Of a DNA stretch of 64,000 nt, positions 37,528 to 49,431 are shown piece by piece. The number at the start of each line of letters is the position of its first letter. The first letter of the stretch is position 1. Position numbers and translations under genes: made by a program. This DNA comes from Cylicocyclus nassatus (lineage: Eukaryota > Nematoda > Chromadorea > Rhabditida > Strongylidae), in NCBI GenBank assembly GCA_958299035.1, contig CATQJL010000316.1:89736443-89800442 (forward strand), in the 5' to 3' direction. The notes under the pieces are model-generated. The model did not search any database. It was not told the DNA's origin and saw nothing but the letters and a program-made list of their open reading frames with translations.

Positions 37528-40500
37528 ATGGAGGGACCTCCGCTTGTGTCTCGACACTCGATTGACGATGATGACGTGCAGGGTAAGCAAAATTTTGTTA
37601 GATGTCCGTTTATTTTACGAATTTTAACTCCTGTATCATCATAGAATAAATATAGATGGTCGTATGTCTTTTGATAAGTGAAGATGGTAATTATAATTAG
37701 TGCTTATATAACCACTGAAATTTTGAATATTCTTGAGTAAGTGTGATTAGAATTCATCATTACAGGTCTAGGCTATGGAGTCGGTGATAGTGGTAGTGGA
37801 CCATTTTCTGCGGCTTTGCTCGAGCCCAATGTACAAGATGTGATGAGCATGGAGCTGGCCCATCATGATATGGGTGGTGAGTTCTTGACGCTCTTTTTTT
37901 TTACAAATCCTGCCCTGTTTTTCGACATGGATTCGATAACAAACGACTTAAAGGCAGTGTCCAGGCAAATCTGAACGTATGGTGTTCTCAAGTGGATAGT
38001 AATTTCGGGGCCCTTACTAAGTCACTGCCCAACCGACAGCTCAGATAGTGCTCTAACGGCCGAGATATTTCCCTTGAAACTGGACCCAGGGTCGTATTTC
38101 GCATGGATTCTTGGCGCAACGCATGGGTCCTCGTGCGAAACTGATGGTTTGCGCCAAGAAGCCATGCGAAACACGATCCCGGGGTCCAATTTCGAAGGGG
38201 AATATCTCAGCCGTTAGAGCACTACCTGAGCTACCGGTGGGGCAGTGCTTAGGGCCCAAAAATTACTTTCCACGTAAATCCAAAAATTAGGGCCCAAAAA
38301 TTACTTTCCACGTAAAATCCCCAAAGACCCAGATTTACCTGGACGCTGCCTTTAATGCATGTCTCTGCTGAATTACATCCATTGCAGGATATCTGGATCC
38401 GAGAAGCTTTGGCGGAGGTGCCCTTGGATTCGATGACTACAACAGTAAGTATACTCCCGTGTTTTTGTGGTCCTTCCATTTCGGTCTTAATTTCAGCTTC
38501 ATCCTCTCTGTACGACGTGAATACCTCGTTTGGTGATGACATTACAACTGACCAGAAAGAGCTGTTCAGTAATGAAGCAGTTGCCTTCACACAAGGTAAA
38601 TTGACTGTGATAGCATTTCTTGGGCGGATCTTTATTTTCTCATAGTAGTACAATATCTGAGGAAAACACGCTTCCTTTTATTTTAGTAAGCGAACAATAA
38701 TAACATCGGGTCAAACCTGAAATACTTATTTCTTGGTTGTTCTATAAATACTCAAATCTTCGTGGTAGATTTATTATTTTCAGTCAATCCTAGCTCCCAG
38801 GCCAAACCAGTAAGAACCGAACATAATGCATCTGTGATTCCTAACAATAAATACGAAAACGTTCTAAGGTAAGACAGTTACTACTGCATATCACTATGCC
38901 ATAGCATAATCAAATAGAGATGATTTTTTTCAGGTATGATCAAACTAGAAATGTTCCTACTTATCCGGTGAAAACAGCGGATCCATCTACATGCACACAA
39001 TATGCTCCAGTGAGAACACTAATTAAGTAGGTGATGCAGTAAACTTGCGCATTTCACATAATGTCCTCCTATAGTCTAGGGAATCATAGTTTCATTGTTC
39101 TCTCAGCATACTGCGCACATTTCTAGTTCCTCCATCAAATCCCATGGAAGTTCATCTAGTCGACGTACCTCGTCGCGTAGTGCGCAGAAAAAGGAAGCGA
39201 TAGATCCGAAGAGAGTCGAAGATGAAGTCGCTAGGTAGGTATTGCGCCATTCTTCTCATCCAAAATTGGTTTACAAGTCTACAACCATGTCAGTACAAAG
39301 CATCCTTCTGAATTTAGGTTCATAAAAATTACCTATAGGTAATTTCTATGAACCATCTGAATAGTTACATTTTTTCTTCAAAATTCTGGTTCCTATTATC
39401 TAATGCTTGTCTTTATCTTCGCAGAAACTGACTGTTTTAATCATCTTTTGACCGTGTCTTTTTAGGAACGTGTCTCAAATTCTATCGGCAACAAAACAAC
39501 AGCGTCTTGCAATGGAAGCCCAACAAAGAAATGGAACAGCTGCACCGCAACCCCCACGTATAGCTTATGCGTGTCCAGATTGTCACAAGACTGTCACCAG
39601 CGCTAGAAATTTGCAGGTGAATATACTTCTTTCACGTTTTTTTTTCTTGTGTTCAAATCTGTCAGTGTCAGCGTCATCGTCAAACTTGCACCGCTAGAGT
39701 AAACGGTGGTAATGGTACGGGAATGCCTTCGTCCTCCTCAGTATCCTCGTCATCTGTTGGAATATGTCCAACTTCTACCTCAGTCATGATATCGCCAACA
39801 TCGTCTTATTCAAATCTCTCATATAATAATTACAACATGGTCAGTTTGAGTGCTTTTTCTTACACTTGCGAATAATTGTGTTATCTCTATAGTCTGGCGA
39901 GGATCATCAGTATGCAGATTGGTCTAGAAGTAATAGTTATTCCGCTCCACAGTCGGTCTCCAGCCAGCATGAACGATCCATAAACGAGCCGGCCGATCAG
40001 CTCGGTACTTTGGACCCTAATAGGTGACTTCTGTTTATGTTCGCAAATAGACTGTTATCTGGTTTTTGGTCATCATGGGCGCGCCACATCACAATACCGA
40101 TCATCGACTTGTCTTCATACTATCTTGTAATTCGCGTGATCTGTCGTTATCTCTTAGGCGAAGCTGCGTATTGATTAGCAGATGTTCGCCAAATGTCGCC
40201 TTATTTTTTTTGTGATTCTATAATTCTCTAGGTCCGGAAGTACTTTAATTCTTTTCTCCTAGCTGAACAGCATACGGTTTACACTTTTCTCTCCCGTGCA
40301 TCGATTTTTTAAAATAGCGTCCAGCAAAATATCCTTTCTGTAAACGCAGATCTGGATGCACTCTCATTAATACCCTCACTGTTTTTTGAGTGCAACTTGG
40401 AACTTAATGATATTGAATGTAGATATTAAATATTCTGCCGGATAGTAGGGCTTAAGATAGCTGTTTCTGCTTGAGAGTGTAAAATATCAGATTTCTAGTA

Positions 40501-43500
40501 TCTCATGTCGTCTGGAAGATGCATGTTTACATCCACTTACTTTGGATATGGACGAACCACGGGCACTCTCAAGCAGCGGATCTACCAGCTCAGCGTCCAC
40601 GGGAACCCATTCATCTGGGGCTGTCTTTGTGTGAGTCTCGAATAGTTTACAAAACTGGGTACTTTTGTGAGCAGCGAGATTTCTCATTTTAGGTGTGAGT
40701 CTTGCAAAAAATCCGTGTCTTCACTGCGCAGCTTGAAACGTCATCATACTACTTGCAAACAATACATAGCAGAAAATGGACCTCCACCGGAGAGCGAGTA
40801 CGCTACAAACCTATATTACCAATTTTCATTTTATTGTTCGAAAATTAGGAGATCCTTACGCTAATTTCACTTTTTTTGCCGAAATAGGCATTTTGTTCAC
40901 TTGGTTTGAAACCCCTATTGTATAGTGAATATTGTGCGTTGCCTATGTTGTAGAGTGGTGATTGTTTCCTTTCCAGCCGCTCGTCCTCATCTTATCGCAG
41001 CTGCAACAGCGGTAATTCATCCGCTGGTGATTTGCTTATCTTAGCAGAAAATGCCAAAGCTGTGAACTCTTCTGTTTCCCATCAGATTTTCAATTCCACC
41101 CAAAGGCCAAACTTGTCCCTACCTCCTCCCCAACCTGCTGTCGTATGTGTGAGGTCGAAGCTCACAGATCAGTTTGAATCGAGCCCAGTCGCCAAAGCCC
41201 CTCCTCAGTTACCACTGGTGACTTCGTCGTCATGTCGATGTTCGCTGACCGACTGCAACTGCACTCCGTCGACTTCACCTCAGCAGTCCGTGTCGTGGTG
41301 TGTTTTGTTGTGTATATTGGTGAAAATTGTGGTTATTTGTGACTATCAAAACGCTTCTTCGTCATTTTCAAATTATAAAATTCTAATAATTGGCCGTTTC
41401 CCGTGAAAGTTTTAGCTCAAGGTTAGTATCGTTTTCGGATCAGAACGGGCTTATAGGGGCTGCCATAATCATTTTAATCCGTTATAAGTCTCAAAAGTTT
41501 CTAAGCAGATCTTTGATGAGCGGGTAGTATCCACAATCATGATATGTAGAGTTTGCTCATTACACAGTCGAATTTGAAAATGCAAACTTGTGAAGGTAGG
41601 ATGTCCCGTTTGTTAATCTGAACTCTTGTCTGCTCGTTGTGCATGTTAGGAATAGTTTTGGAAGACACTTTGGATATTGTCAGACTTGGGTTTGCTGGTT
41701 TTTCATCAAATACAATTTTGAGATGTGGTGGGGATTGAAAAATTTCCTTTGCAGCAAAACATAGGAAAACTCGAAGCGCTTACTGTTTTTATCTTGATAG
41801 AATCGCTCTAATAGAGTGACGTAGACGGACTTCAGGCTTGTAGACTATCTGAGATGACAGTAGCTAATATAGATGCTACAAAATCCACGTCAGAAGTTTG
41901 ATAGGTTTTTTGAGAAACTTTTATTTAGTGCACCGAAACAAGCTGCTAACAACAACACATGCGAGGACTGCAATCGTCAACTGTGTTCAGCTAGTAATCT
42001 CAAACGTCATCGGGCTACGTGCAAGATAGTGATGCAAAAGTACATCTTACAGCTCTTACAGCCAGTTATTGACTTTAACGTATGTATATCTGCTTTTTTA
42101 GGCAGTACTCAAGAAATGGGGGTGTTGTTTCACCAGTCTCGAAGCCAGTCCAACAGCAGGTATTGAGTTCTTTTCAAAGTTTTCTGTTTTTTGACAAGTT
42201 TTTTTGCAGAAGTGGCAACCAGTTGAAATAGCCGCTCGAGAGCGAATGATCATCGATCGTTCTTATGCAGCTGCTTTAGCGGCAAGTCAAGAAGCTCGAC
42301 AGCATATGCCACAACAACAGTCCCAAATGATTACTCGAGCGGGTGGAGATAACACGGGGTCTTTTGTGATCGTCCAGGATCAGGGTGTTGTTGGAGAAAG
42401 GCCATGGGTATGCTAACAGGCAACTCTCAGTGTCTCTAGAGGCTAATCAATGTAATCATTGAAGATCACTGTTGGAGAACATCTTCGTGCCCAGCATATG
42501 CAGCAGAAAGTGCTCGAAGCTCAAAATCTGCAGAATCAGAACTCTCAGCCTTTGGGATCGGGCTCCACAACGCAGTCGCTAGATAGCATTACTCCGCCGG
42601 ACTCTGCCAAAGTTCTTTTGAACAACAATAACAATGAAACGGTATGATATGACTTCCCCACTTTTATATCACGCTGTATCCCTTTACATTACTTCACTGG
42701 CACTTTTTAGCTGCCAGAAGAACAGAAAAGTGAAGAATTCGAGAGTATAGATTCCGAGAACGATACCAGTGCACATGAATCAGCGAGTCAGTATCCATCT
42801 GAACGGAAACCGTCTTTAACGTCATATAAATGCAATGTAATATCACGTCTACCTATGTCTCAATCAACTCCAGTAATGCGTTGCTCGTCAACGGTAGAAC
42901 AAAAACCAATTTACGAGTAAGTCACATGATTTGTTTTTGTTCTTTGTCAGGAGTTGAACCATATAGAGTTTGCAGTGTGAAAACGACAGGACCACAAGCA
43001 GGAACACAAAACTCGGGAAATACTATCACTCCGTTGGAAAGTATTATTACCACGCAGCCATTGCCGAGGTATGCAGCTTTTGCCGAGGTTTTTTCTTTGT
43101 TTCAGTTCGTCAATTCTTGGAAAAGTTCGTTCCTCCATATCCATAGGTGGACGGACTACCTAGATCATCACAAAAAAGGGGCGAAGGCACTTTGGCAGAA
43201 ATTTTTGGAATGTTTTCGAAGAAGTGGATCGGACTTTTGAAACAGACTACGAAATCACTGATGGTCCAGTCGTGCGCTGCTGGTCCTTTTATCCCTTTTG
43301 AGTTCAAATTAGATTACTCAATATTGGCTGCAGCTACGTAAGGGGCAAACAATCTATTAAATTATGAGAGTCGTATATCTCGCTTGATGTGCAGTCACAA
43401 CAATAATCTCACTAGAAAGTTGATAATTGTCTTTACTTCTAATTTCAGTGAACGTGCTGACACTTTTGACGGCTCGAGAAATACCGGAGAACGGCGAAGC

Positions 43501-46500
43501 TCAGATTCTATACAAACAACTATCCCAACAGTCGGTGCCAGCTCTCTTCTCATGCCAACTCGTCAAGCTGCTCCACTTTCGTCCGAGTTTCAATGTCCAG
43601 AATGCTTGAAAACGTAAGTGAATTGGATTTACTTTTTATTGCTAATCGCGGGACTTTAGTTATTCCTGTCGCAAGAATGTCAAACGTCATCGCATGGCTG
43701 TACATAAACTGTCAGCTGAGGAAGTATCAAGACCGATGAGCGCTTCGCATTCGATGAGCAACAGCAATGATTCGACGTCGTACAGTCAACTGAGTCAGCC
43801 TTTGCCAAATAGGATGACAATGGCAAGAAGCGAGTACAAAACTGAAGGGCATATGATGAGCTCTCCTCAGCAGCTAATCCAACAAAATCGATATCAGGAT
43901 CGGGTAAACGATGCTTTCCTTTGTTTTTTGAATTTGTCAGTTTCGAAAACATCTTCCAGGTGGACAACCCTTGGGGCAATCAGCACGAAATGCAGCATCA
44001 GCATGTGCAAGGCAGCTGGTCGAGAAGTAGAGAATACGTGGACGATGAGGAAAGTGCCGAGACGGCGAGAATTGCTGCAGAACTGAAGCGAAGTGCTGAG
44101 CAGGAGGTTGTGCATGAGTTCATTTTTCTGTCTCGTTCTGAGTTCAAATTTTTTTGAAGATGGCTGAAATCGAAGGAAAGAAACCCCGCACTGAGCTTGC
44201 CGAAGCCGACACGACGTTCCATGAAGAAACAGAACAAAGGTCTGTAGTGATTACACTTAGATTATCCAGGATTTTCATTTGAGTTTACAGTAGCGCTCAT
44301 CCTTCGGATGGTAACCGCATGCAGGCCGCGGATGGTTCAGTGAATAGCGTGAATGCGTCAGCGCATTCTACAATGAATACATGGATGGAACAGAAACGTA
44401 TGCTAATCCTTTTGATTGCATCTTGACAGGCTCTCTCTCTAGGCTTATTATGTCTTATTGTTAGCAAATTTCACCCAAACTTAGAGGATATCACTTTAGG
44501 CTATGAAATACTGTTTCACTTCTTCGCAGTTTTTGAGCATTGAATTTATTTTGCCGTCTACTGGGCATCATTCAGAAGTCGAATCTGAATGAGCAGCTTA
44601 TGCCTTCTTGCTTTGACACATCTACCCGTTAGTCGATCTCACACATTCCAACTGCTTTTTTCCAGCTCTGGCAATGGAAGCTGCCCATGCAACTAGGTCA
44701 TCGTCGACAACAGCCGCTGTAGTACAGGGGAATCAGACATCAACGCGTGTCAACAAGAGACCACCGCATGTCTGCGTGGATTGTAATCGGTAATATCAAT
44801 TTTGGGTCATCCTTTGTGCCATTGATAAGGCTTTTTTGGAAGGAAAATTGCTGCTTTTAGGATATTTTTGTCAGTCACGTTCAGGGTTTGATTGAAAGTA
44901 TGTCCATTCTATTTCAGTGTCTTGTCATCTGACTATTCACTTCGTCGTCATCGTCTGACATGCATTGAAGCTCGCAACAATGGTACAGCGCAATCAGCAG
45001 GTCAATCGGGAACGACTTCAACTAACTCATCATCCGTGGGAGGGGAAGAATCGTCACATTTGCAAGATGTGATGCTGGGGAGTGCTTACATTGGAAATGA
45101 TCGCAGTAGTGTATGTTTTTCCTTTGTGATAACCACCAGATCCATAGAAGTACTAATTTAGGACTCAATGAGTCTGTCTGATCCAATGCTGAGCCATGTG
45201 GCGTTATCAACACCACTGCATCCGCAGAGTGTGCAGTTCAGCCGATCCACATCTTTGAGTGGGTCTGGCTCTTCTGCAGTTGATGAATGGTACGAGCGTC
45301 ATTCTCTGCGCAAAACCGATGACGTGCCGGATTCGACGACTAGCCAGAGGTAAAAATTTCATTGGTTTTTAAATCTTGCGCTGGAATATTGAAGAGCATT
45401 GCAGACTTGATCGCTCAACATCTCCCGGCTTGCTTTCTACGTCGTCTGAGGGGGCGCAACCTGGAACACTTCAGTATACCAGAAAACGCGCAAATTCTGG
45501 TGGAACGAATGCGCAAAATGAGGGTGGTCCCTCACGTCCGCAGCACAAACATCTTTGCCAGGTGCGTAACTACACACGTCTTTTATTTTCATTCACAACA
45601 TCTTGGCTATTTATCTGTCTTTTGGATAAAGGGTATCATGGAAATGATAGCATATTCCCCGTCTTTATGAATTTTAATCATGGCTTTATGATAGAGAGGC
45701 TCAAGCACTATGTTTTCGTCTTGTAGTGCTTTAACTGTTGTGCCCCTTGAATTTGTGCATCTTTAGTTCCAGAGTCCAACTGTCTGCCTATCTATCGCAT
45801 TGTTTACATTGAATGGTAGTGCACTTTTTCTTGCCATCGTGGTGTATGGAGATGAAATGAAATTGTGGTAAAATCACAAGCTTGAGCTTATGCACGGACC
45901 ATCTCGCTGACTTTAATCATCTGGAGTCTTCTAATATTTTGTGAACTGTGATTGTGGTGGTGGTGGCATGATTTGTGAAGATTGTGGTTTAGTTAGATCG
46001 ATGCGAGGAGTTCGCGCTTACCGACGCAGATGCAGTTGCGGATTGGGACTCTGGCCGAGTAGCTCATGTTATAACGCAAGGAATTTGAGCTCCAGCTTCT
46101 ATTAGTGCAACTGTATGACCTCAGTTTACCATAGCATGTGCACTGCCTCAATTTGCAATCAGTCATTTCATAGACCTCAACTAATAAGCTGATGATTTTT
46201 TTTCTGAAGTGCTGAACTCATGTCTAATGGTTTTGTATGGACTATACCTCTGCACCTCAGCTTTTCTCTCTCTTGTTTTAATCGAAATGTGTCGCATATA
46301 TTTCGCACTGTGCATGGCTGCTGTTAGAGCTATGTTCAATGTACTCACTCTAAGCGCGCAAGGCGCCGTAGTATACTGCCTACTAAAAGCTATAAAAAGG
46401 TTTTTAATTCTCGATGAATTCGTCCAAAATAAACTAGGGGTTGTAATCCTGTGAGTTCATTCCTTGTTATCATTGAATTCTCTTGGTCATCAGTTTTCGA

Positions 46501-48604
46501 GCTTTAGCTTCAGGTTTTTCGTATCTGGTCTCTTCATTTTTTTCGATTGCTTAAAGTACGAGTATGTTGTGAGGAGATAATAAACTCTCAAAAAATTCTT
46601 CGGATTTGCTCCATTTGTATGCACAATGTCATTTTGGGATGGTCGATTGTTTTCTCGTCATTGGCCTTCTCAATGGTGTGTCATCGTGGACTTTACCAGC
46701 TGATATCTTTCCAGGCATGCGGAAAATTCTATTCTTCCGAGTGGAATTTGGAACGACATCGCCGTGAATCATGTCCGGTGAAAGGAAAAGCTTCACCTGC
46801 TCCAAAAGAGCCGTGAGTTTTTAATTGTTTTATATTGAGTTTCCTACCACTCTATTAGCAGAAAGCTGCATGTGTCAGGCTAGCGTTCAAGTAGTTCAAC
46901 TATCCGTATAAAATTCCTCTTTCAAAATGGGGCATTCACGTAGTTTTTGTGTTAGAAAGATTATGAATTGAGCTACGAACACAGCCATTTCTGTCGAATT
47001 TCTGCCATCGCATGTGTTCATGGCAGGATTACAGTGTCGGGAGGGGGGGGGGGGGGAGTTTTTGATTGCTCCGCTTTTTTTGCTGAAACTTGGTGTAAGG
47101 GTGAGGGTATTTAGCGCATTGATCACGGAAGTGAAAATTACTAATTCCTCATGAGGAGGCCGTTCTCATGAAAATGAAGTTGAATTTGCGTCTTGGCAAC
47201 AAATGAGTATGGTGTTCTTGTTGAGCACGTCAACTAATTCCACCGCAAAGTTTCGGAAAACTGCGGTTCCGCTACTTAATTATTAAAAGGTGGGTGGAGA
47301 ACTACATGTCGCCGAATGTGGAAGAGTCCCGCGCGGATTCCCTGCAGAACGCATGTCCGCGCATGTACAAGGGTGCTTATTTGTCGCAAATGACCGCAGG
47401 GGCCGCCCTTTTTCGGCGACATATAGTCCCCTACCCTTAAAAGGTGTCCCTCCAATTTTGGAGGCAGCAACTCTTTCAAGTTCCCGAGTCCTCCATTACT
47501 GAGTTTAGTGAGTCATCTTTCATAAAGGAACACTTGCTTACACCTTCGTTTTGATAGGTTTGGTCAGATAGTGCCCGGTTTTTTTTTGCGGAGAATTGTA
47601 AAAGCAATCTGAATTGTTTTCGAAAAAAGCGTAGATTTTTTTTTGCGCCAATTAAAGAAAGAAGTTATAAACAGAGTTGCAGATTAAGGTGCCTATCTAA
47701 TCACCTTTCGCTCACTAATTATCTATTTTAGAGGTTTTTTTTTGCCTTTGGTAGGCGATTCGTGTATTTCGTGACTTCTTTAGTTAAGTCGTATTTTAGG
47801 GTGGAAAACGTGGCAAATGATGAAGCAAGCGTTCAAGTTGGACATACACTTTTCCTCCTGTCCAGATCGGCTCTTTCTCGAGCTTCGGCCTATTTTGCTC
47901 AGCTTTTCGCCATGCACGATCCAGCCAAGGGTGAACTACGTCTTGAGCTTGATCCAACTCATTTTCAATCGCTTCTCGATGTATACAATAATCCCAATAA
48001 TTTGAGCCGTGAGTAGTTTTTGTTTTTGTATCTTTCATATAAGCTACGCTTTTTTCAGAGTATAACATTGACGCAGTTGTCGTCTTAGCAAATCGACTAA
48101 AATTCAGCACTGTTTTCGACAGTTGTGAACGTTATATCGCGGAACAGGTATAGTTTCTCCCTTTCAAAAGCTTCTGCTTATTTCTGGATTTGTTCGTAGA
48201 TAATTATGATAATAGTTGTCATTACGACTTCTCTTCTCTGTTGACTGCTGTTATCATGCGAACAATATGATTTGTCACAACTGGAATATTCTAGCTGCCT
48301 CAAATCTCAGTGATGCATGCGATTCGTTTGGCTGAGCAGTTGAAGCTCTCTACCATCAAACAGCGATTGTTTGACACTATCTCGATCGATGTGTTCAGGT
48401 GAATTTAAGCGAATTTTGTGCATCTGTTTTCTTAGAGTCTGCGATTTGTATATCACCATCACAAACGCCATGTTTTGATCTGAGTCACTTATAACACTTA
48501 TAACATGTACATTTACAAGGTCTCTTGCATCGGATGAGCAGTACAAGAAGATGGATGCTGAGCTGAAAGCTGAATTGTTGGAAAAGTGGGGCACGTTCCT
48601 TTGA
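37528..48604 (+). CDS. Six-zinc-finger protein with C-terminal BTB/POZ domain (33 exons, 1,482 aa)
   Basis: Likely a nuclear DNA-binding regulator. Exon starts: 37528, 37766, 38388, 38497, 38784, 38934, 39127, 39466, 39672, 39893, 40499, 40693, 40977, 41929, 42102, 42210, 42465, 42711, 42976, 43449, 43660, 43960, 44160, 44291, 44666, 44918, 45162, 45405, 46715, 47800, 48059, 48295, 48520. Every junction keeps phase, and the total is 4,449 nt. The start is the first ATG after an in-frame TAA (MEGPPLVSRHSIDDDD). Fingers, with metal ligands: C239/C242/H255/C259, C398/C401/H414/C418, C550/C553/H566/C570, C869/C872/H885/H890, C1104/C1107/H1120/C1124, C1287/C1290/H1303/C1308. Five are C2HC and the fourth C2H2. 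Linkers are Ser/Gln/Thr-rich and probably disordered. BTB fold ~1325-1420 (ALSRASAYFAQLF, ANRLKFSTVFDSCERYI), helical tail to 1482. Exon 19 to 20 joining and several weak donors (40,798; 44,107) are the least certain points. Family symbol not recognised. Confidence 0.85.
37952..38351. mobile_element. TTAA-flanked palindromic MITE, copy 2, in intron 2
   Basis: A 400-bp element between TTAA at 37,948-37,951 and 38,352-38,355. Its ends AGGCAGTGTCCAGGCAAATC and AGGCAGCGTCCAGGTAAATC match copy 1 at 619-973. It is longer because a ~38-bp piece containing GGGCCCAAAAATTACTTTCC is duplicated in tandem near the right end (38,250-38,325). It lies wholly inside intron 2 of the zinc-finger/BTB gene, which it enlarges to 511 bp. 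Confidence 0.88.
39660..39671 (+). promoter_or_regulatory. Tandem splice acceptors in the first finger
   Basis: TGTCAG is repeated directly (39,660-39,665 and 39,666-39,671), giving two acceptors 6 bp apart in the same frame. The downstream site gives the standard C-X2-C-X12-H-X3-C spacing of finger 1. The upstream site would add Cys-Gln before Arg254 and lengthen the spacing by two. Confidence 0.6.
47042..47056 (+). repeat. Poly-G tract in intron 29
   Basis: A run of 14 G (from 47,043), one of at least eight G or C runs of 10 or more in the window. Confidence 0.9.
47287..47436. mobile_element. Short TTAA-flanked MITE in intron 29
   Basis: A 150-bp element between TTAA at 47,283-47,286 and 47,437-47,440. 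The inverted ends share GGTGGG/GGTAGGGG, followed by CTACATGTCGCCGA and CTATATGTCGCCGA. It sits between the last finger exon and the BTB exon. Confidence 0.65.
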
Positions 48605-49431
48605 TTTGTCACTCTTTAGAATTTCGGCTTTACATTTATTGATTCCTGGTCGTTTTTTCTGCATCTTAAATATGTATTGTAATTCTATATAATTTATGCT
48701 CCTTTGTAATTTATGCTAAGTGCAGCAATAATTTATACCTTGATACAACGATTCTTTATTTTATGACTCATTCGAGAGCCCTATCATATCGCTTGAGCTA
48801 GTGCTATAAACTCGAATATGAGTACGATTACCCAAGGTTTAGCTGATCTCTACCCTTCTGTTCGGGATTGACCTTGTGTGTACGGTGTGCTGTAATGTTC
48901 AAGTTCATATATGCAGTGTTTTACACTGTCCACTAATCGAGTGTAGTGAATTTAGGTTTACTGCCAAATGTGTTTGAGCTAAGTTGACAGTGATCTCTAG
49001 TTTCACGGTATTACTGTATAAGTTTTGTGTCGCAAGTAAGATTATAATCTTCTTCACTCAGTATTATCTATCCTCATTGAGCATGAGAGCAACCCGGTGA
49101 ATCCTTCATCGTGCAGTTTGTTCTGGTGGAACACCATTTATACCAACACCCACTATATGTGTAACCTCACCTTTCCTGTCTCGCTGTCTCATGTAATTAT
49201 CACCTGTACTTGATCTCACTACGCATTTGGAATCTCGGCACTCTCTGGTCTGCCAACTCCGCTGTCCTCATATCATATGTAGACGAATATATGTGATCTT
49301 CTATCTAGTTGTTGCTGTTTACAGTTGTTCTTAATTTCCTTCTTGGAAAGATTCTGGAGTTTTGATTTGAAATTGTCGTGATTCGTGTCTCTAGTTGTTA
49401 CATTATAATAGTAAAATTTCTATATCTGATT
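48605..49431 (+). other. 3' region of the zinc-finger/BTB gene
   Basis: No coding exon supported. Probably 3' untranslated and intergenic sequence. AATAATTT- and TATAATTTATG-like words near 48,690-48,735 could serve polyadenylation, but no canonical AATAAA is close. Confidence 0.4.

Noticed and set aside
43106..43341. Possible extra exon(s) of the zinc-finger/BTB gene between exons 19 and 20
   Set aside because: Including it puts the next exon out of the frame needed for finger 4; direct joining of 43,068 to 43,449 keeps phase.
46209..46454. 81-codon hydrophobic frame in the large intron after exon 28
   Set aside because: The flanking exons join in phase across it to complete finger 6 (C1287-X2-C1290), so it is intronic.
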